A stretch of DNA of 64,000 nucleotides, taken from contig CM072877.1 in NCBI GenBank assembly GCA_036937835.1, positions 5,250,001 to 5,314,000 on the forward strand. The letters are read 5' to 3'. The notes under the pieces were generated by a model. It had not been told where the DNA came from and did no database searches. It saw only the letters and a program-made list of their open reading frames with translations. A program made the position numbers and the translations under genes. Shown in pieces: positions 35,771-50,200 of this stretch (within the stretch, counting starts at the first letter, position 1; every line of letters starts with the position of its first letter). Source of the stretch: Pampus argenteus. Lineage: Eukaryota; Chordata; Actinopteri; Scombriformes; Stromateidae.

Positions 35771-38700
35771 ATGAACCGGCAGCGCGTAGACTCCCAGGGG
35801 CCCGATGATGAGGTCATGCCGTACAGTGACGATGAGACGGATGACGAATTGGGGCAGAGCACTGACGGGGAAGCGGAGGAGCCAGCAGGGGTCTCGGACC
35901 CCACGGTGGTCCAAGCTAAAGCCAGCGGTGAGGCACTACAGAGATTTAATTTTATTCTACTTAAGTTGCACTTTAGGAATTCCTTTTTTAGTCAGATCAT
36001 CTGGATGTTCATTTCATTTCTGTGCCTTCCAACAACTCCGAAAGCTGTCTGATTTACCTTGTTTATTGAGCATAACTCTCAAACAAATTGCAAATTTAAT
36101 GCACGTTCCATTTATGGAAACTGTTTTTTTTATGTTATACTTTATTTGTCAGAGGTCGGCTGGAAGGTGAAAGCCAACGACCGACCATACCACCAACTGC
36201 CAGAGTTTCAGAAGAAAGTCTTCCTGTGCATCAAGAAGAGCAGATACTCTGTAAGTTCACATGAAGCTGCGTCCTCGTCCGAAGGCGCCTTTATCCTCCT
36301 GTCCTCGTTGGCCCTGGTAGAAACTAAACCCTGAGCATATAGAGCTGAGCAGGGCTGGCACACCCTGGACAAAGAGCAGGACAAGGGTGTGTTTTGCATG
36401 TGGAAATTTTTTTTTATTTATATCACACAACAGTCTTGAAATTGATTTCCTTTCCTTCCCGGACAGCCGTTGTTTTCAGTTTGATTTTTATGAACGTCAA
36501 ACCGCAGAGATACTCCATCACAGTTAACATTTCCTGGTAGTGGCCTTCAGTCTGATATTTGGACACTGCATTGACAAGTACTGTATTTTTCAGGCCATAA
36601 AGCACATCTGATTATAAGGCGCAATAAGCGAAACCAAAACGTGCGTCGGATAAGTCGAACTTTATTCAACTAATTTACAATAACTCGTAATGTGTACGAC
36701 ATTAAATCGGTTCGAGGTTAGTAAACACAACCAAAGGTCATACATAAGGCGCACTGTTGATTTTTGAGAAAATGTAATGATTTTAGATGCGCCTTATAGT
36801 CCGAGAAATACGGTTAATACTGATTAAAATTCCAACCTGCAAGACAAATGTCTGCTCTTACTTTCAACTATATCATCACATGATGATAATGCAGCATTGT
36901 TTTAAAAAAAAGAAAAGTCATCCTGTTGTTCAATCTAATGACACGGCGCCTGATGTGTGCAGGTGCAGGTGTCAGAGTAACAGATGCAAGACCCTTGCTA
37001 GCCTAGCAACATTAAGGCTACAAACGACCCACAATGCAACACTCTGTCGTTGTTGGTCCTCAATAAAAAAAAGCCCACTTTTTCAGATGTTATTTCCAGA
37101 GTAAAATATCATCTCACGATATTGTATCATAAGAAGTTTCTTGTAAAAATAGAATACTTTATTATTTGGTAATAAAAATATGACGAAAAAATGTCTTCAT
37201 AGCATTATTAGTGTCATTTTAACAACAGCAACATTTAAATCAACTAAAGTGTGTGTTCTGTTCTAACAGAAATATATTGATCTTTGACTGAACAAACTAA
37301 GTCGTGTTAGATGGGCAAGGCTGAGCCACAGTTGAACTCTGTACTGTACATTTATGAGCTAGCTTGATGAATGAACATGATGCGCAGCAGTAAGGAAGCC
37401 TGCTATGTTGATTGGTAGTTTTCCGTGTGTGTGTGTGTGTGCGCGTGTGTGTGTGTGAGTCATCTCTCACCTGTTACTGCTGAGTCATTTCTGACTCCAT
37501 GAGGGCTCCCTGATCTGCTGAAAGGTCATGTTTCAAATACAATATTCACATATTGACAGTACTGCTATTGTTTCAAATACAGATGAAAGTGAAATTGAGG
37601 TAAAATCTGACTAAATGACAACTGGAACTCAATTTATTGGAGAGCTTTCACACCCACGTTGGCAAAATTAGATTGATTTCCTGTAAATTCTTGGTTTATC
37701 ATCAGGTTCCTTCTGTTAAGTTATTCCACCCTACGTGTGGGAAATTATCACTTGGACTACTTTCTTTAACTTAAAGCTCCAGCTGACTTTTAAACTCGCT
37801 GGTGTGACAGTTTGTTTTTTTAGTTTTCTTTAAAGCAGCCGCTGAACAGGAGTTTTATTTTTGTGTTGTCAGTCTTTGTGGAGCCTGAAACCTGATCGTT
37901 CAGTTGAGCTGACGCGTGTGTCTCACTAATAGACACGTCGGACACATCGAGACCCAGAAGGACTGAAGCCAGAACATGTTTTCAACAACTTAAACATTTA
38001 TCCTCTTTACATTAGAATCCTAAATCTAACCAGAGGAAATATTTTAAAAAGCCGAGCAATGCTTTTGTCCTTCAGGTGACTCAGATGATTATCTGTAATG
38101 AAATGCAGCTCTGTCTCATTACCGCCGGCCCCACAAACTGGGCCACTGCTGGCACACTCAACCAGGACACTGACCGCTAAGATGGAAGTCAGTTATTCTC
38201 GCGAATCCTTTGGTTGTAGAGCAGGAATATCAGTATCAACCTGTCAGATGTAATGAAGGAAAGTGTTAGATCTACAGCACTCAGTGATATCTTGCACAAT
38301 AATATTCTTCCAATGGCAATGCGTAAAGAAATGGTTTTCCCAGTTTAGTTTGGAAGACCTCGACTCAAACTAACACTGGAACCCAAACTGCAAGTCAGAG
38401 CTCACCAGCCAATGTCAGAGACAAGTGGAAAACCAGTCTGTAATGGACAGAGTTCAGAAGGCTATCTTCTGCTGTAACACAGCACCGCCTCAGTTCTGAC
38501 ACCATGATAACTGGACTGATAACCTGCTGAACAAGTCAGACGGCCGCCTGTCAGGCCTCTTTGTCACCAACAATGTCACCTTAAAAAGCTTTGCTCTCTT
38601 TTTTTTTTTTTTTTTGTTTGTCTGTCGTGTTGTTTCATTATTTCACAACGTCATGGTTGAGGAGAGTCAGGGGTGCTAAGAATCAGTTCAGTCCACATTT

Positions 38701-39508
38701 GAGTCAGTTTTGTTTGTTGTTGTTTGTTTGTTTGTTTTACTGCAGTAAAGTTGAAGGATTAAGAGATGGCTATAAAAAGAGATGCAGCAGAGGTAAAATA
38801 TTCAGACGTTTAGTCTTTTAGTATGACTCAGAAGTGAGAAACATTTCATCAAAACCCCACAGCTACAGTTTATTATACATTCCTAGTCTCCAAAGCCAAG
38901 CTAGGATGACCCTGATGAGTTTCCACTGGCTGAGCAGGACTTCATGTGTAAATGAATGATAGAATGGCCTTTTTTATTGAGAAATAAAATTCCTGTAGTA
39001 ACGGCACAGAACAAAACACTAACTGGCTCATGCTTGTGCTCTGCAGGGGAACTCCATCAAGACGTACAAGTACAACGTCATCACCTTCATCCCCCTCAAC
39101 CTGTATGAGCAGCTGAGGAGAGTTGCCAACCTCTACTTCCTGGCTCTGCTCATCTTACAGGTACATCTAAAAAAAATGTCACCATTTGTGTTGTCAAAAA
39201 TGTAATTGAATTTGAGCCAATTGTGTTATTGTGGGTCAACACGCTGTGCATTTTAGCCCTGGTATTGGTCTACAACCTTCAATCCTTCAATATTACCGAA
39301 GAATAAAGTTGGCCGAAAACATCCCACCACAAAAATGTGATTTTTTGCCAAGTAGTTTAAAGAAGAAAAGGCCTTACAAATACCATCAAATGTTTGTTTG
39401 GTTTCTCAGATTATTCCAGACATTTCCACTCTGCCCTGGTACACCACGCTGATCCCTCTGGTCGTGGTGCTGGGAATCACTGCCATCAAAGACCTGGTGG
39501 ACGATCTT
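35771..39508 (+). CDS. atp8b1: ATP8B1 exons 1-4: N-terminus, TM1-TM2
   Basis: Coding exons are 35771-35927, 36153-36250, 39047-39160 and 39410-39508. They encode the acidic cytosolic N-terminus, the WKVKANDRPYHQ segment, and YNVITFIPLNLYEQLRR leading into TM1 and TM2 (about residues 105-155), ending in KDLVDDL at the start of the actuator domain. The first exon carries only 19 bp of 5' UTR before the ATG. Confidence 0.93.
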
Positions 39509-41176
39509 GTAAGACTCCTCCTCCTGGAACACCGCACACACTGATAGTTCTTGTTATTTATCGACCAACATATATGCAGATATGATATAACTGTGATAAG
39601 ATAATATTGGCGTAGTGCCTTTTTTTTAATATAAATTCAGAACAATCAGTAGAGTACTCTCCGTTTTTTTTAGGGGTTATTAGATAAATGGATTATCTTT
39701 TGCTGGTCAACAGCTTTTGATTGATTTATAATGCTGGGAAGGATGGAAAAACAAAATTAACTACCATTAAAATACAGTATATTTCTAAGTGATGTTACCT
39801 TCTTTTCTCCTTCAGGCCCGGCACAGGATGGACAAGGAGATTAACAACAGGAAGTGTCTGGTCCTGCAGAATGGCAGGTTAGAGCAAAGTTAACCTGCCA
39901 CTAGCTTTTATTTATTTATATTTAATATAAATAAATGCATCGTCCATCTTTACAAATTCACTCTTGGAATATGAAATACTTAAACTTTTATGTGTGTTTT
40001 TTTTTTTTTGGTACATCATTATGAAGTGATTATTTAAAAACGGAGATTGAATCTCTCCTCAGGTTTCAGGAGTCAAAGTGGATGAACATCCAGGTCGGAG
40101 ATGTAGTACGTATAAAGAAAAATGAGTTTATTCCGGTAAGATGATTTAACCAGCATCATTTTTTGAGGGTTTGTGTAACAGCACCTGTATATCTGGGCCA
40201 ACATGCCCATGACACTAGCGTGGCAAAAGTGTAGGACCTCAGATTGAACCTTGAGGGACTCCATAGGTAATATGATGAGATGAATCATGTATCTTAACCA
40301 AAAAGGTAAATTTTTAAAAAGCTAAATTGGAACCTTTAAAAGCTTAGACACAGTGACATGTCATGATTTGCTACATTTGACGGTGGTTTAACCCTTTCAC
40401 ATCATTTGAATGTATATGCTTTATTCTCTTCAGGCTGACATCCTGTTGTTATCCAGCTCCAACCCAAACAGCCTGTGCTACGTAGAAACAGCCGAGCTGG
40501 ACGGGTAAGACTCCTCGCCGTAAAACAAGAACATAGTTAATAACATAGTTTTGGCCAGTAATACCAGAATCATAATAATAATAATAATATTCATATTATT
40601 AATAATAATGTTTTATTCATTAACACTCATTACACTATATTATTACATAGAGTGACCGCTTGAGCAGCGTTCTTATTCTCTGATAGGTTTCTGTTTGATC
40701 TGTTGTTTTTTTTTTCTCAAGCGCTCTGTCAACAAATAACTCACCGATAAGATGTGGGTAAATGTTTAAAGAGCGTTTGACAGGCTCGGCCGCTTCATCA
40801 GTGTGAGCGTATGTTCTGCAACTGAGTGAGAAACACCTTTTTTAATTCAAACAAAACCAATCAAACCGGACCAGCTCAGGGGCCTCTAATAGACAGTTCC
40901 CAAACATTTTCAGCTCGAGACCCAAAAACGAAGTTTGATGTTTAACCAGGACCCAAAATCGAAGTGAATGAAAGTTGCGTATGACGAAGTGGCCAAGTAA
41001 TTATATCAGTGAAGGCAAAACAAAGACGTCTTGTTTGCCTTTTTAAACCTTTTAAGTTTTGGACAGATCATGCAACACTTTTTTTGTTGTTTCAGCAACA
41101 TACAGGAACTCATCAGTCTGAACTGCATTCCCACTGTAAACAATCTATGTAAAACAATACAGGGAGGTGTGTTGGT

Positions 41177-41213
<37 letters not shown>

Positions 41214-44200
41214 GGGTGCTGGGTGAGACAATGAAATACAATCCAGCAAGTTCGGTTGGAGTAACAGATTATTGCGTTTTTAAAAGCCAATCAAAAAAGT
41301 CCTTCAGAGGATTGTAATACTGCATTATTTTATAAATCTGGAAAGAACAGGGGAAAAGTTTAAATAAGCTCCTACACTTTAGAAACAAGCCCAAAAAACT
41401 TCAACCTGCGACTACCAATATTTGTAACTGATTTTACAGAAAGTTGCTAATAATAAACGGACTTGGCAACTGTGGACATAAAGGGAGCTTATTACTAATG
41501 AGCCATTTAAAAAAACAAAAACAAAACAAAACAAAAACAACTTTCCATCTTGAACCCACATTTAATGACCTTGACTCCAGCTCTGGTTAACTGCCATTCT
41601 GTTTTCTATGGGGTTGGTTTTCAGTCTTTTTGTGTGTATTGTTTTTTTTCCTTTGCAGAGAGACCAACCTGAAGTTCAAGATGGGACTTCGAGTGACTGA
41701 TGAGAGGCTGCAGAATGAGCATCAGCTGGCTGACTTTGATGGTGAGCACTCCTGTATAATATATAGATCTGTTGTAGTGTGTTAGTACCCTTCTTATACT
41801 TATATACTGCAAGTATACATTGCTTTTTGTGTTTGTCTTCTTGTTCCTTCGATGAGTGTCTGAGCTTCACTGTAACTGTTCAACTTCTGAACTGAGCTGA
41901 ACCCTTCTTAGATGTCTAGTAGTTTTTAAAGTCCTCTTCCCCTCCCCCACCAAAGGTCTGATCGAGTGCGAGGAGCCGAACAACCGACTGGACAAGTTCA
42001 CTGGGACGTTGCTGTGGAACAGGGAGCGCTACCCTCTGGATTTGGATAACATGCTGCTCCGAGGCTGCAAGATCAGAAACACAGAGGAAACCCACGGAGT
42101 GGTCATCTTCGCAGGTGTGAACCGCATTTCTGTTGAGGCGATGTCATTACTGATCTCCATCAGAAATCACTGCAGAACTCAAAATGATGAAAAAAGGACA
42201 TTTTAGTAGAGCGTACTGAAGATGTGGATATGCCCTTTTGTTGTGCTGATATACAGCTTTTATTTAGCTGACAGCAATCGCATGTATTTATTTATTTTTA
42301 AAGAAACATTTTAGCACATAATTAAAAGTCAATCAAATAGCCCTTAAATTTTATTGTGTCGGTCCATATGATTTTACCTAACGCAAGATAAAAATCCACA
42401 TTTGGGCTGAAATGATTAGTCTCTAACGGATAAATAAACGATTTGTAGATTAGTTAAGAAAATGAAAAAAGATCACCAGTTGCAGCGCTAATCCACGTTT
42501 TCAGTCGCATCAAATCACATTTGATAGTGATGTTAAATAATTTATTAATATTCCACATTCCACCGTTTTTTTTTATTTGTTGCTGAAGGTGCCGACACCA
42601 AAATCATGAGGAACGGCGGGAAGACGCGGTTCAAGAGGACCAAAATTGACGAGCTGATGAACTACATGGTTTACACTGTAAGTCTGAATCAGATGCGACA
42701 TTAATCACATTAATTAAATAACCATCAGTCTAAAAGTTGAGCGTCATCATTTAGCTGCGTTTATCATCTGTCATCATTTAAACATAGCGGTTTGCTTGTT
42801 CTCTTTTCAGATCTTCGTGCTGCTGATTCTGGTGGCGGCAGGTCTGGCCATCGGTCACACCTTCTGGTACGAGGAGATCGGCTCCAACGCCTGGTATCTG
42901 TACGACGGCAAACAACACGACGCCTCGTACAGAGGCTTCCTCAGCTTCTGGGGATACATCATTGTCCTCAACACTATGGTGCCCATTTCACTCTATGTCA
43001 GGTAAGCTGTTGCTATTACTCTCCCTGAACCACTGTGTAACTTGATGCTTAATGTCAAGAAAAAAAATCTGTGATTTAAATTTATGACAATGGCAGAGAA
43101 GATCCAGAGATTCACGTCTTATACATTTGCATGACCGTGTTATTGAGATGAATTTATAGTTTCTGACTCCAGCTTTGTGTTGTAATAATAACAAAATTGC
43201 ACTTGTATGTATTTCAATGTATTTTTTTTTCCACATTCACACATTTTACTTGGTGCAAACTGTGACTTCAGGTGACCAGCACAAATGCAGGCGGAGCAGC
43301 AGTAGATTCTCACAGAAGCATTGCTTTGCACCTGACGCTGAACTTCAGTCTTACACTTACTGACTTTTTCCAAGGATTGTCGACCAGTCAGAGTTAATTC
43401 CTGAATCTGATGACTGTGGACTTGACCAAAAAAAAAAAAAAAAAAAAAAAACTCAACTGGATCCATCCGCGAGCTTAAAGATTTAAAATTATATAATGAA
43501 CTCATGTTGAGTGAAAAGTAGGAACGATGCCTCAGATTATCACATTTTAAATTATTTTATTATTTGGGAAGGAACTGATGCAGTAAAAAGAGTCCGGTGT
43601 GTAAATGTCCTGCTTGTCTGCTTTGTGCAGTGTGGAGGTGATTCGTCTGGGCCAGAGTAAGTTCATCAACTGGGACCTGCAGATGTATTTCAAAGAGAAA
43701 GACACACCAGCCAAGGTACAATATCACTGCAGATTTTAGCCTCACAGTATTTTTATCCAGAATTTCTTTTTTTATAATAAAATGTAAAAAACTCATCATA
43801 TCCAGCACATATTTTATTTTTTCCTTTTTTTCATTTTGTTGAAATGATTTCTATAATAATCTTCCTGAACCGTCGTGCTGTAATAATGAGGCTCGCTGTA
43901 GCACCTGTAGGCTATTACACAATATATTGCAAATAATTTACTTTTGTTTGAAAGTGTATAGTGATAATATGCTGTTGCATATATTTCTTCTTCTTTCGCA
44001 TCAGTTTTATATTCTGTTTTCTTAAAACCTAACTTGTTAATAATCCCGCAGTAGTAAAATACTGTGAAAATAAAGAAGTATTTATGTACTTTGATGCGTT
44101 CATGCAAGAGAGAGTATTGAGTCACCATTATGTTTATCTACATCTACATTAATAATCAAAATTACATTACATACATGCATACATACATACAGTAATGTAG

Positions 44201-47200
44201 CTTTTTGCTTACAAGAGCAAAACCTTTTTTTACCATTTTTTTTAGACATTATCTTTCCTCGAGGTCCGCTTACTAGCTTTTCAGAAAACCACTTTACCTA
44301 CAATACGGAGCCCAAAGTATGTCTTGTACCATCACTTGTCAGAAACCTGTTGTTTAAATCAGTTCTTGACCCTGGTGCAGGCTCGAACCACCACTCTGAA
44401 CGAGCAGCTCGGACAGATCCAGTACATCTTCTCCGACAAGACGGGAACTCTGACACAGAACATCATGCAGTTCAAGAAGTGCACCATCGCCGGACGCACT
44501 TACGGTACCGATCAGCTTTTTATATCAATCTGAGGTGTAGTTGTGTAGGTAAACAGAAAAGAAGATCTAAGAGCAAGAGGGACACCTGTTGTGCACCTGG
44601 TGCCCTTTTTTATTACAGCCAACTGTCTTTTTGACATACAGTTGTAAAAGATAGAAAGAGTATAGAATATATAGAGTAAGTTTCACTTATACAGTCTGTG
44701 ATGAAATGTTAGGTTAAAGCAAATAAGAAATGAGCTGAAATGGCAAATGTGGAAAATATTCACAAAAGCTTTCATATAAAACTACATTCAGTAGTTGTAG
44801 TTTGTCAGTGGCATACTTTATAAATTGATGTGAACCTAACAGGGATTTAGACAATCAGATGGGCTTTTTTTTCCATAGTAATTAGTTTATGGCTGAAAGT
44901 GACCGTATCATGCCAAACGTGTCATTCTGAATAATATTTAAGCTCAAATATCTACTTCTGGGAAAACTGGAGCAGATTTTGGTAAAACACGTCAGCATTT
45001 TAATCCCTAGTAATCGACCACAGTGTTGTAAAATCTGCGCTTTTTGCTCTCCTCTCCACAGGCGACCCGACGACTGCTCAGGGAGTGACGCTGGATAGAG
45101 GAAGGGTAAAATATCCAACACAGTCACTTCACACTTAAACAAGGGTTTAGATGTTAGTTTGAGCACCGTCGATTGCCTCGTTTGAAAACACAAATTATCC
45201 CGATTATAAGTTAATATTGTTCAACAAAGCAGCCTTTCAGATGCTGATGAATCATTACGTGCACAATACTGAAGCAGATGGTGAATCATAAAATAAAATG
45301 GAGAAATAGTCACAAAAGAAACATCCATTAAAAACACTATATACTAAAAACATTATATGCATACAGTACATACTAATTACACTGTTGCAGTCTCATTTCT
45401 TTCTATCCCTCCTATATAATTAATTACTGTAGCTGTAATGATATTTAAAACATTAACAACAGAACGGATACTTATTTTGACAACCTAACTGACCAGAATA
45501 ATTACTGACTATTTTCCTGTCTCCGGTTAGCCGGTGGACTGGAGCTGGAACCAGGACGCTGACAGAAAGTTTCAGTTCATGGACCATTCCCTGGTCGCGT
45601 TTGTCCGATCCAAGAAGGATAAAGAAGCTCTGGAGTTCTTCAAACTGCTCTCCCTCTGCCACACCGTCATGGTGGACAACAAAGACGGTAATCCTAAAAG
45701 AAGCAACCGCCATGGCTGTGATGGGCTGCAGCTCCTGTCAATCAACCCTAACATACCCTAAAGAGGAGTTGTCTTTAAGGCTGTTTTTTTTATATTGTTA
45801 TTATCTTGCATTTATTTTACGATATGATGACATTACTATAAAAAAAAAAAAAAGAATTGTAGGCGTGCATTGGACGTGACCTGGTGTTTCTCTCAGGTGA
45901 GTTGGTGTACCAGGCGGCGTCTCCTGATGAGGGCGCCCTGGTGACAGCAGCCAGGAACTTCGGCTTCGTGTTTCTGTCTCGCACCCAGGACACCATCACC
46001 ATCAGGGAGATGGACCAGGAGGCCACCTATGAAATGCTGGCGCTGCTCGACTTCAACTCTGACCGCAAGCGCATGTCTATCATCTGTACGAACACACACA
46101 CACACACACACTTGTGAATATATACACTTCTGTTGTTGTTATAATAATAGTAGTGTTATTACTAATACTACTACTAATAATAATGATACTTGAGTTGCTC
46201 CACAATCTTTCCATGCATCTCCTGGTACCCTCTGCCATACAGCTACCCCTGGTGGCACTTTTTCCTCCTGGAGAAATGCAGCTCTGATCCTCCTGCCGTC
46301 TCTCTCTTCTCTCTCTCTCTCTCAGTGAGGTTTCCCGATGGTCGTATCCGTCTCTACTGTAAAGGAGCCGACACGGTCATCTACGAGCGACTTTCCCCCA
46401 ACTCCAAATACAAGGAAATTACCCAGACTGCTCTAGATGTGAGTTCATATGGCTTTATTCTCGTTTTTTGCTAGTTTATTGTTTTGCTTTATTGATGAAC
46501 ACATGTTTTGTGCTACAGAGCTTTGCCAACGAGACCTTGCGGACGCTGTGCTTGTGCTACAAAGACATAAGCATCGACGAGTACGAAGCCTGGTCCAGGA
46601 AGCACAAAGACGCCCAGGTGACCATGAGCGACCGAGATGAAGCCCTTGATCGCGTGTATGAGCAGATCGAGAACAACCTGTTGGTGAGTGGAAGATTAAG
46701 ATAAATAATATAAGTAAGAGTTGTCGGGTTCAGTAAACAAATTCTGATGACAATTTCAACAGATTAGGAAGCGTACATTTTGAAGTATGGGAAACATAAC
46801 AAGAACGGATTATTTTTGCTTTTTATTTGGAAAAAATATATATGCAAATTTATTGGAATTGAATATTTTTTCCCATGAAGAGACTCTGGCTAATGTTTCT
46901 CAGAATCAGCAGCTCTGGTTTTGAGGATAGAAAGTGAAACAAAAACAGCAGAGAAGCCTGTAAACTGTGTTGAAGTGTCCTTTGTCAGCAGCCGCTGATG
47001 AAACCCTATGAAAGTTAAAAAGAAAGAGGCACAGTCATTTCTAACTAGCAGTGTCCCTCTGTCCAGCTGATTGGGGCGACGGCGATCGAGGACAAGCTGC
47101 AGGAAGGAGTCCCAGAGACCATCGCCAAACTGGCCAAGGCCGACATCAAGATCTGGGTCCTGACGGGAGATAAGAAAGGTACGGTCAAGTCAGACTGCAG

Positions 47201-50200
47201 AGAACAGGGGTGAAGTCGATCAAAATAGCTACATAGCAACATTAGTCATTGACAAAAACGTAATAAAATTAAATAATGTTGGAGGACAGTAATTCTGGAC
47301 AACTGTGGTTGTTGCTTGTAAAAATTCATACTGAATTAGTTTGTAGTTTTGTAGTTGTTTTTTTTTCTTTACCATTTTTATCTCTCCCCCAGAAACGGCA
47401 GAGAACATCGGATACTCTTGTGCACTTCTGACAGACGACATGCAAATCCACTACGGAGAAGACGTCAAGTGAGTCGATTCAAATGTTCCCGCTGCAGCCC
47501 GATCCAATCCTTGAAAGCCCTTCATGGTGCATTTTTAGCCATTTTTCTTCCTCCATTGATCAGAGGCTGTCATTAATCTGAGGATTCATGAGGGCGAATA
47601 TTTGTGTTATGAATAAAAAACTTTACTACAGTTTGAATTGTTGGCTAATGGAAGCCAGCATGAGCTAACTTCAGGCGAAGTGTTGCTGTGTAATCAGTAT
47701 TTATGTTTAGATTTCATCATGTTCAATGGGTTTATTTAGCCGTAACTTCCCCAGTTTGATTCTAATCCCAAATAAGTAATCTGAGAAAACTGAGAAAACA
47801 TGAGAATCTAACAATGTGTTTCTGCATCTCCAGTGAGAAGCTGAGTATTCGTCAGGCCAACAGGAGAAACGAGCCTCCAACTTACCGCCGAGGTAAAAAG
47901 AAACCAGCAGATCCGTTCTTCAACACGCCAGGCAAAAACGCTCTGATCATCACCGGAGGATGGCTGGTGAGTTCCATTCAGTGATGATGAATGAGTAATT
48001 TAATCTCATTTTATTTAAAACATACAAATGTTAAAATGAAGCTTTCTTCCTCCATAGAAAAAATAAAATTTCTCATGCTGACTGTGCATTTTGTCTAAAA
48101 TAATCTCGTCTGCCCGGTGTGACTTCTACGTTTCTTCTGTTTATATTTCAGAATGAGATTCTGTACGAAAAGAAGAAGAAACGTCGTCGTCTGCATCTTC
48201 GTCGCCTGGGAAAGCGACCGCCTCCCAGCAACCCTCAGGACGGACAGCCAATGAACGACTGGGAGAAGGAGATGAGACAGGTGCAATGAAATCAATTTAA
48301 AAAATGCAAACGTGGGATATGATTGCACGCTAAATATTGAATGGACAATTTTCTTTCTTTTTTTTTTCTTCCCCTCTACAGATTGACTTTGTGGACATGG
48401 CCTGTGAGTGCGAGGCAGTCATCTGCTGTCGCGTCACGCCGAAGCAGAAAGCCAACGTGGTGAGTCTGGTGAAGAAGTACAAGAAGGCTGTGACGCTGTC
48501 CATCGGAGACGGAGCCAACGACGTCAACATGATCAAGAGTAAGCTGGAACCAATGCGGCGACGTGCTGTTATTTTCTCTTTGCATGCAAGCTAATTGACT
48601 CTAATCTCTCTCTCTTCTGTCCCCTTTCAGCTGCAGATATTGGCGTTGGGATCAGTGGTCAAGAGGGGATGCAGGCCGTCATGTCCAGCGATTACGCTTT
48701 CGCCCAGTTCCGTTACCTGGAGCGCCTCCTGCTGGTGCACGGACGCTGGTCCTACATCCGAATGTGCAAGTTCCTGCGTTACTTCTTCTTCAAGAACTTC
48801 GCCTTCACGCTGGTTCACTTCTGGTACTCCTTCTTCAGCGGATACTCGTCACAGGTCAGCAGCACAGCGGTCGATCCAAAGCCAGATTTAGTCCAAAATA
48901 TTAAGATTTTCCTACATAAACAAGGCGGACGTAACTATGTTAGAAAAGGCAAGAAAAGTGTGATGCTGACAGGGTAGCCTGATTCCGTCAGCTTACACTC
49001 TCTACCAGAGACGCTGAATGACTGTTTCCCTCTCTGCAGGTCGCCTATGAAGACTGGTTCATCACTCTCTACAATCTCTGTTACAGCAGCTTACCTGTTC
49101 TACTAGTCGGACTTCTTGACCAGGTAAACACAAGCTTTTGCTGTAGACACAAACATCGGTATGTTAAAAATTCACTGTTGGTTTTGCATGTACATTTTTC
49201 TGCTTCAGTCTTCATGACAAAGTAATTAGAGCAGTTAAAGTTGTGCAGGTCGATTTGAAAGCTCTCCTCTTCTTCTTCTTCAGGACGTTAATGACAAACT
49301 GAGCCTGAAATTCCCTAAGCTTTACCTGCTGGGCCAGCAGGGGTTGTTGTTCAACTACCGGAACTTCTTCATCAGCTTGTTCCACGGCATCTTCGTCTCG
49401 CTCATCATCTTCTTCATCCCCTACGGAGCGTTCCTGCAGACCATGGGGCAAGACGGAGAAGCCCCCTCCGACTACCAGTCCTTCGCCGTCATCATGGCCT
49501 CGTCACTGGTTTTTACCGTCAACCTGCAGGTTAGTCAAACTTTTATTTTTTCACCTGCAATTTATGAATAATTAAATGTTAAAGGATCAAATCATATATC
49601 CCTCATCCATATACAGTATACTCAAAGTGTGGATTCTTTTTTTTTAAATGTTATTGTTGTCTCCTTCACCTCTTGCGTGTCAGATCTCTCTGGATACCTC
49701 CTACTGGACCTTTGTCAACTGCTTTGCAGTGTTGGGCAGCATAGCCATCTATTTCGGCATCATGTTTGACATCCATAGTGCTGGGATCCACGTCCTCTTC
49801 CCCTCGGCGTTCACCTTCACCGGTCAGTCACGCACCAGTCACCACACAAAAAAGAAACCAATGGGCTCCCTGAACAACTGGCCGTTAGCTAGAAATGTTA
49901 TCTGATCAATCACTTTTTTTCCCCTTTGGTTTCTCAGTGTAGCCTTTGAAATGGCTTCAAATACTACAGTACCCATAAGCCTTTAGGAGCTGTTTCTATG
50001 ATATAGTAAATATTCAGAGTGGTTTGTTGTCGAATTGAGTTCTGCAAAGCTCAACTCTTTCTTTCATTATTTGCTCAGATTCCTGATTGGATGTTTCTTG
50101 CAGTGCTCTTTGGGACTTATAGTTGACTTCTGTCTTGTACCATTTACGACACGTGCAACATCTTCACTCCCCTCTTAACGTGTGCGTTTTGTGTCTGTAG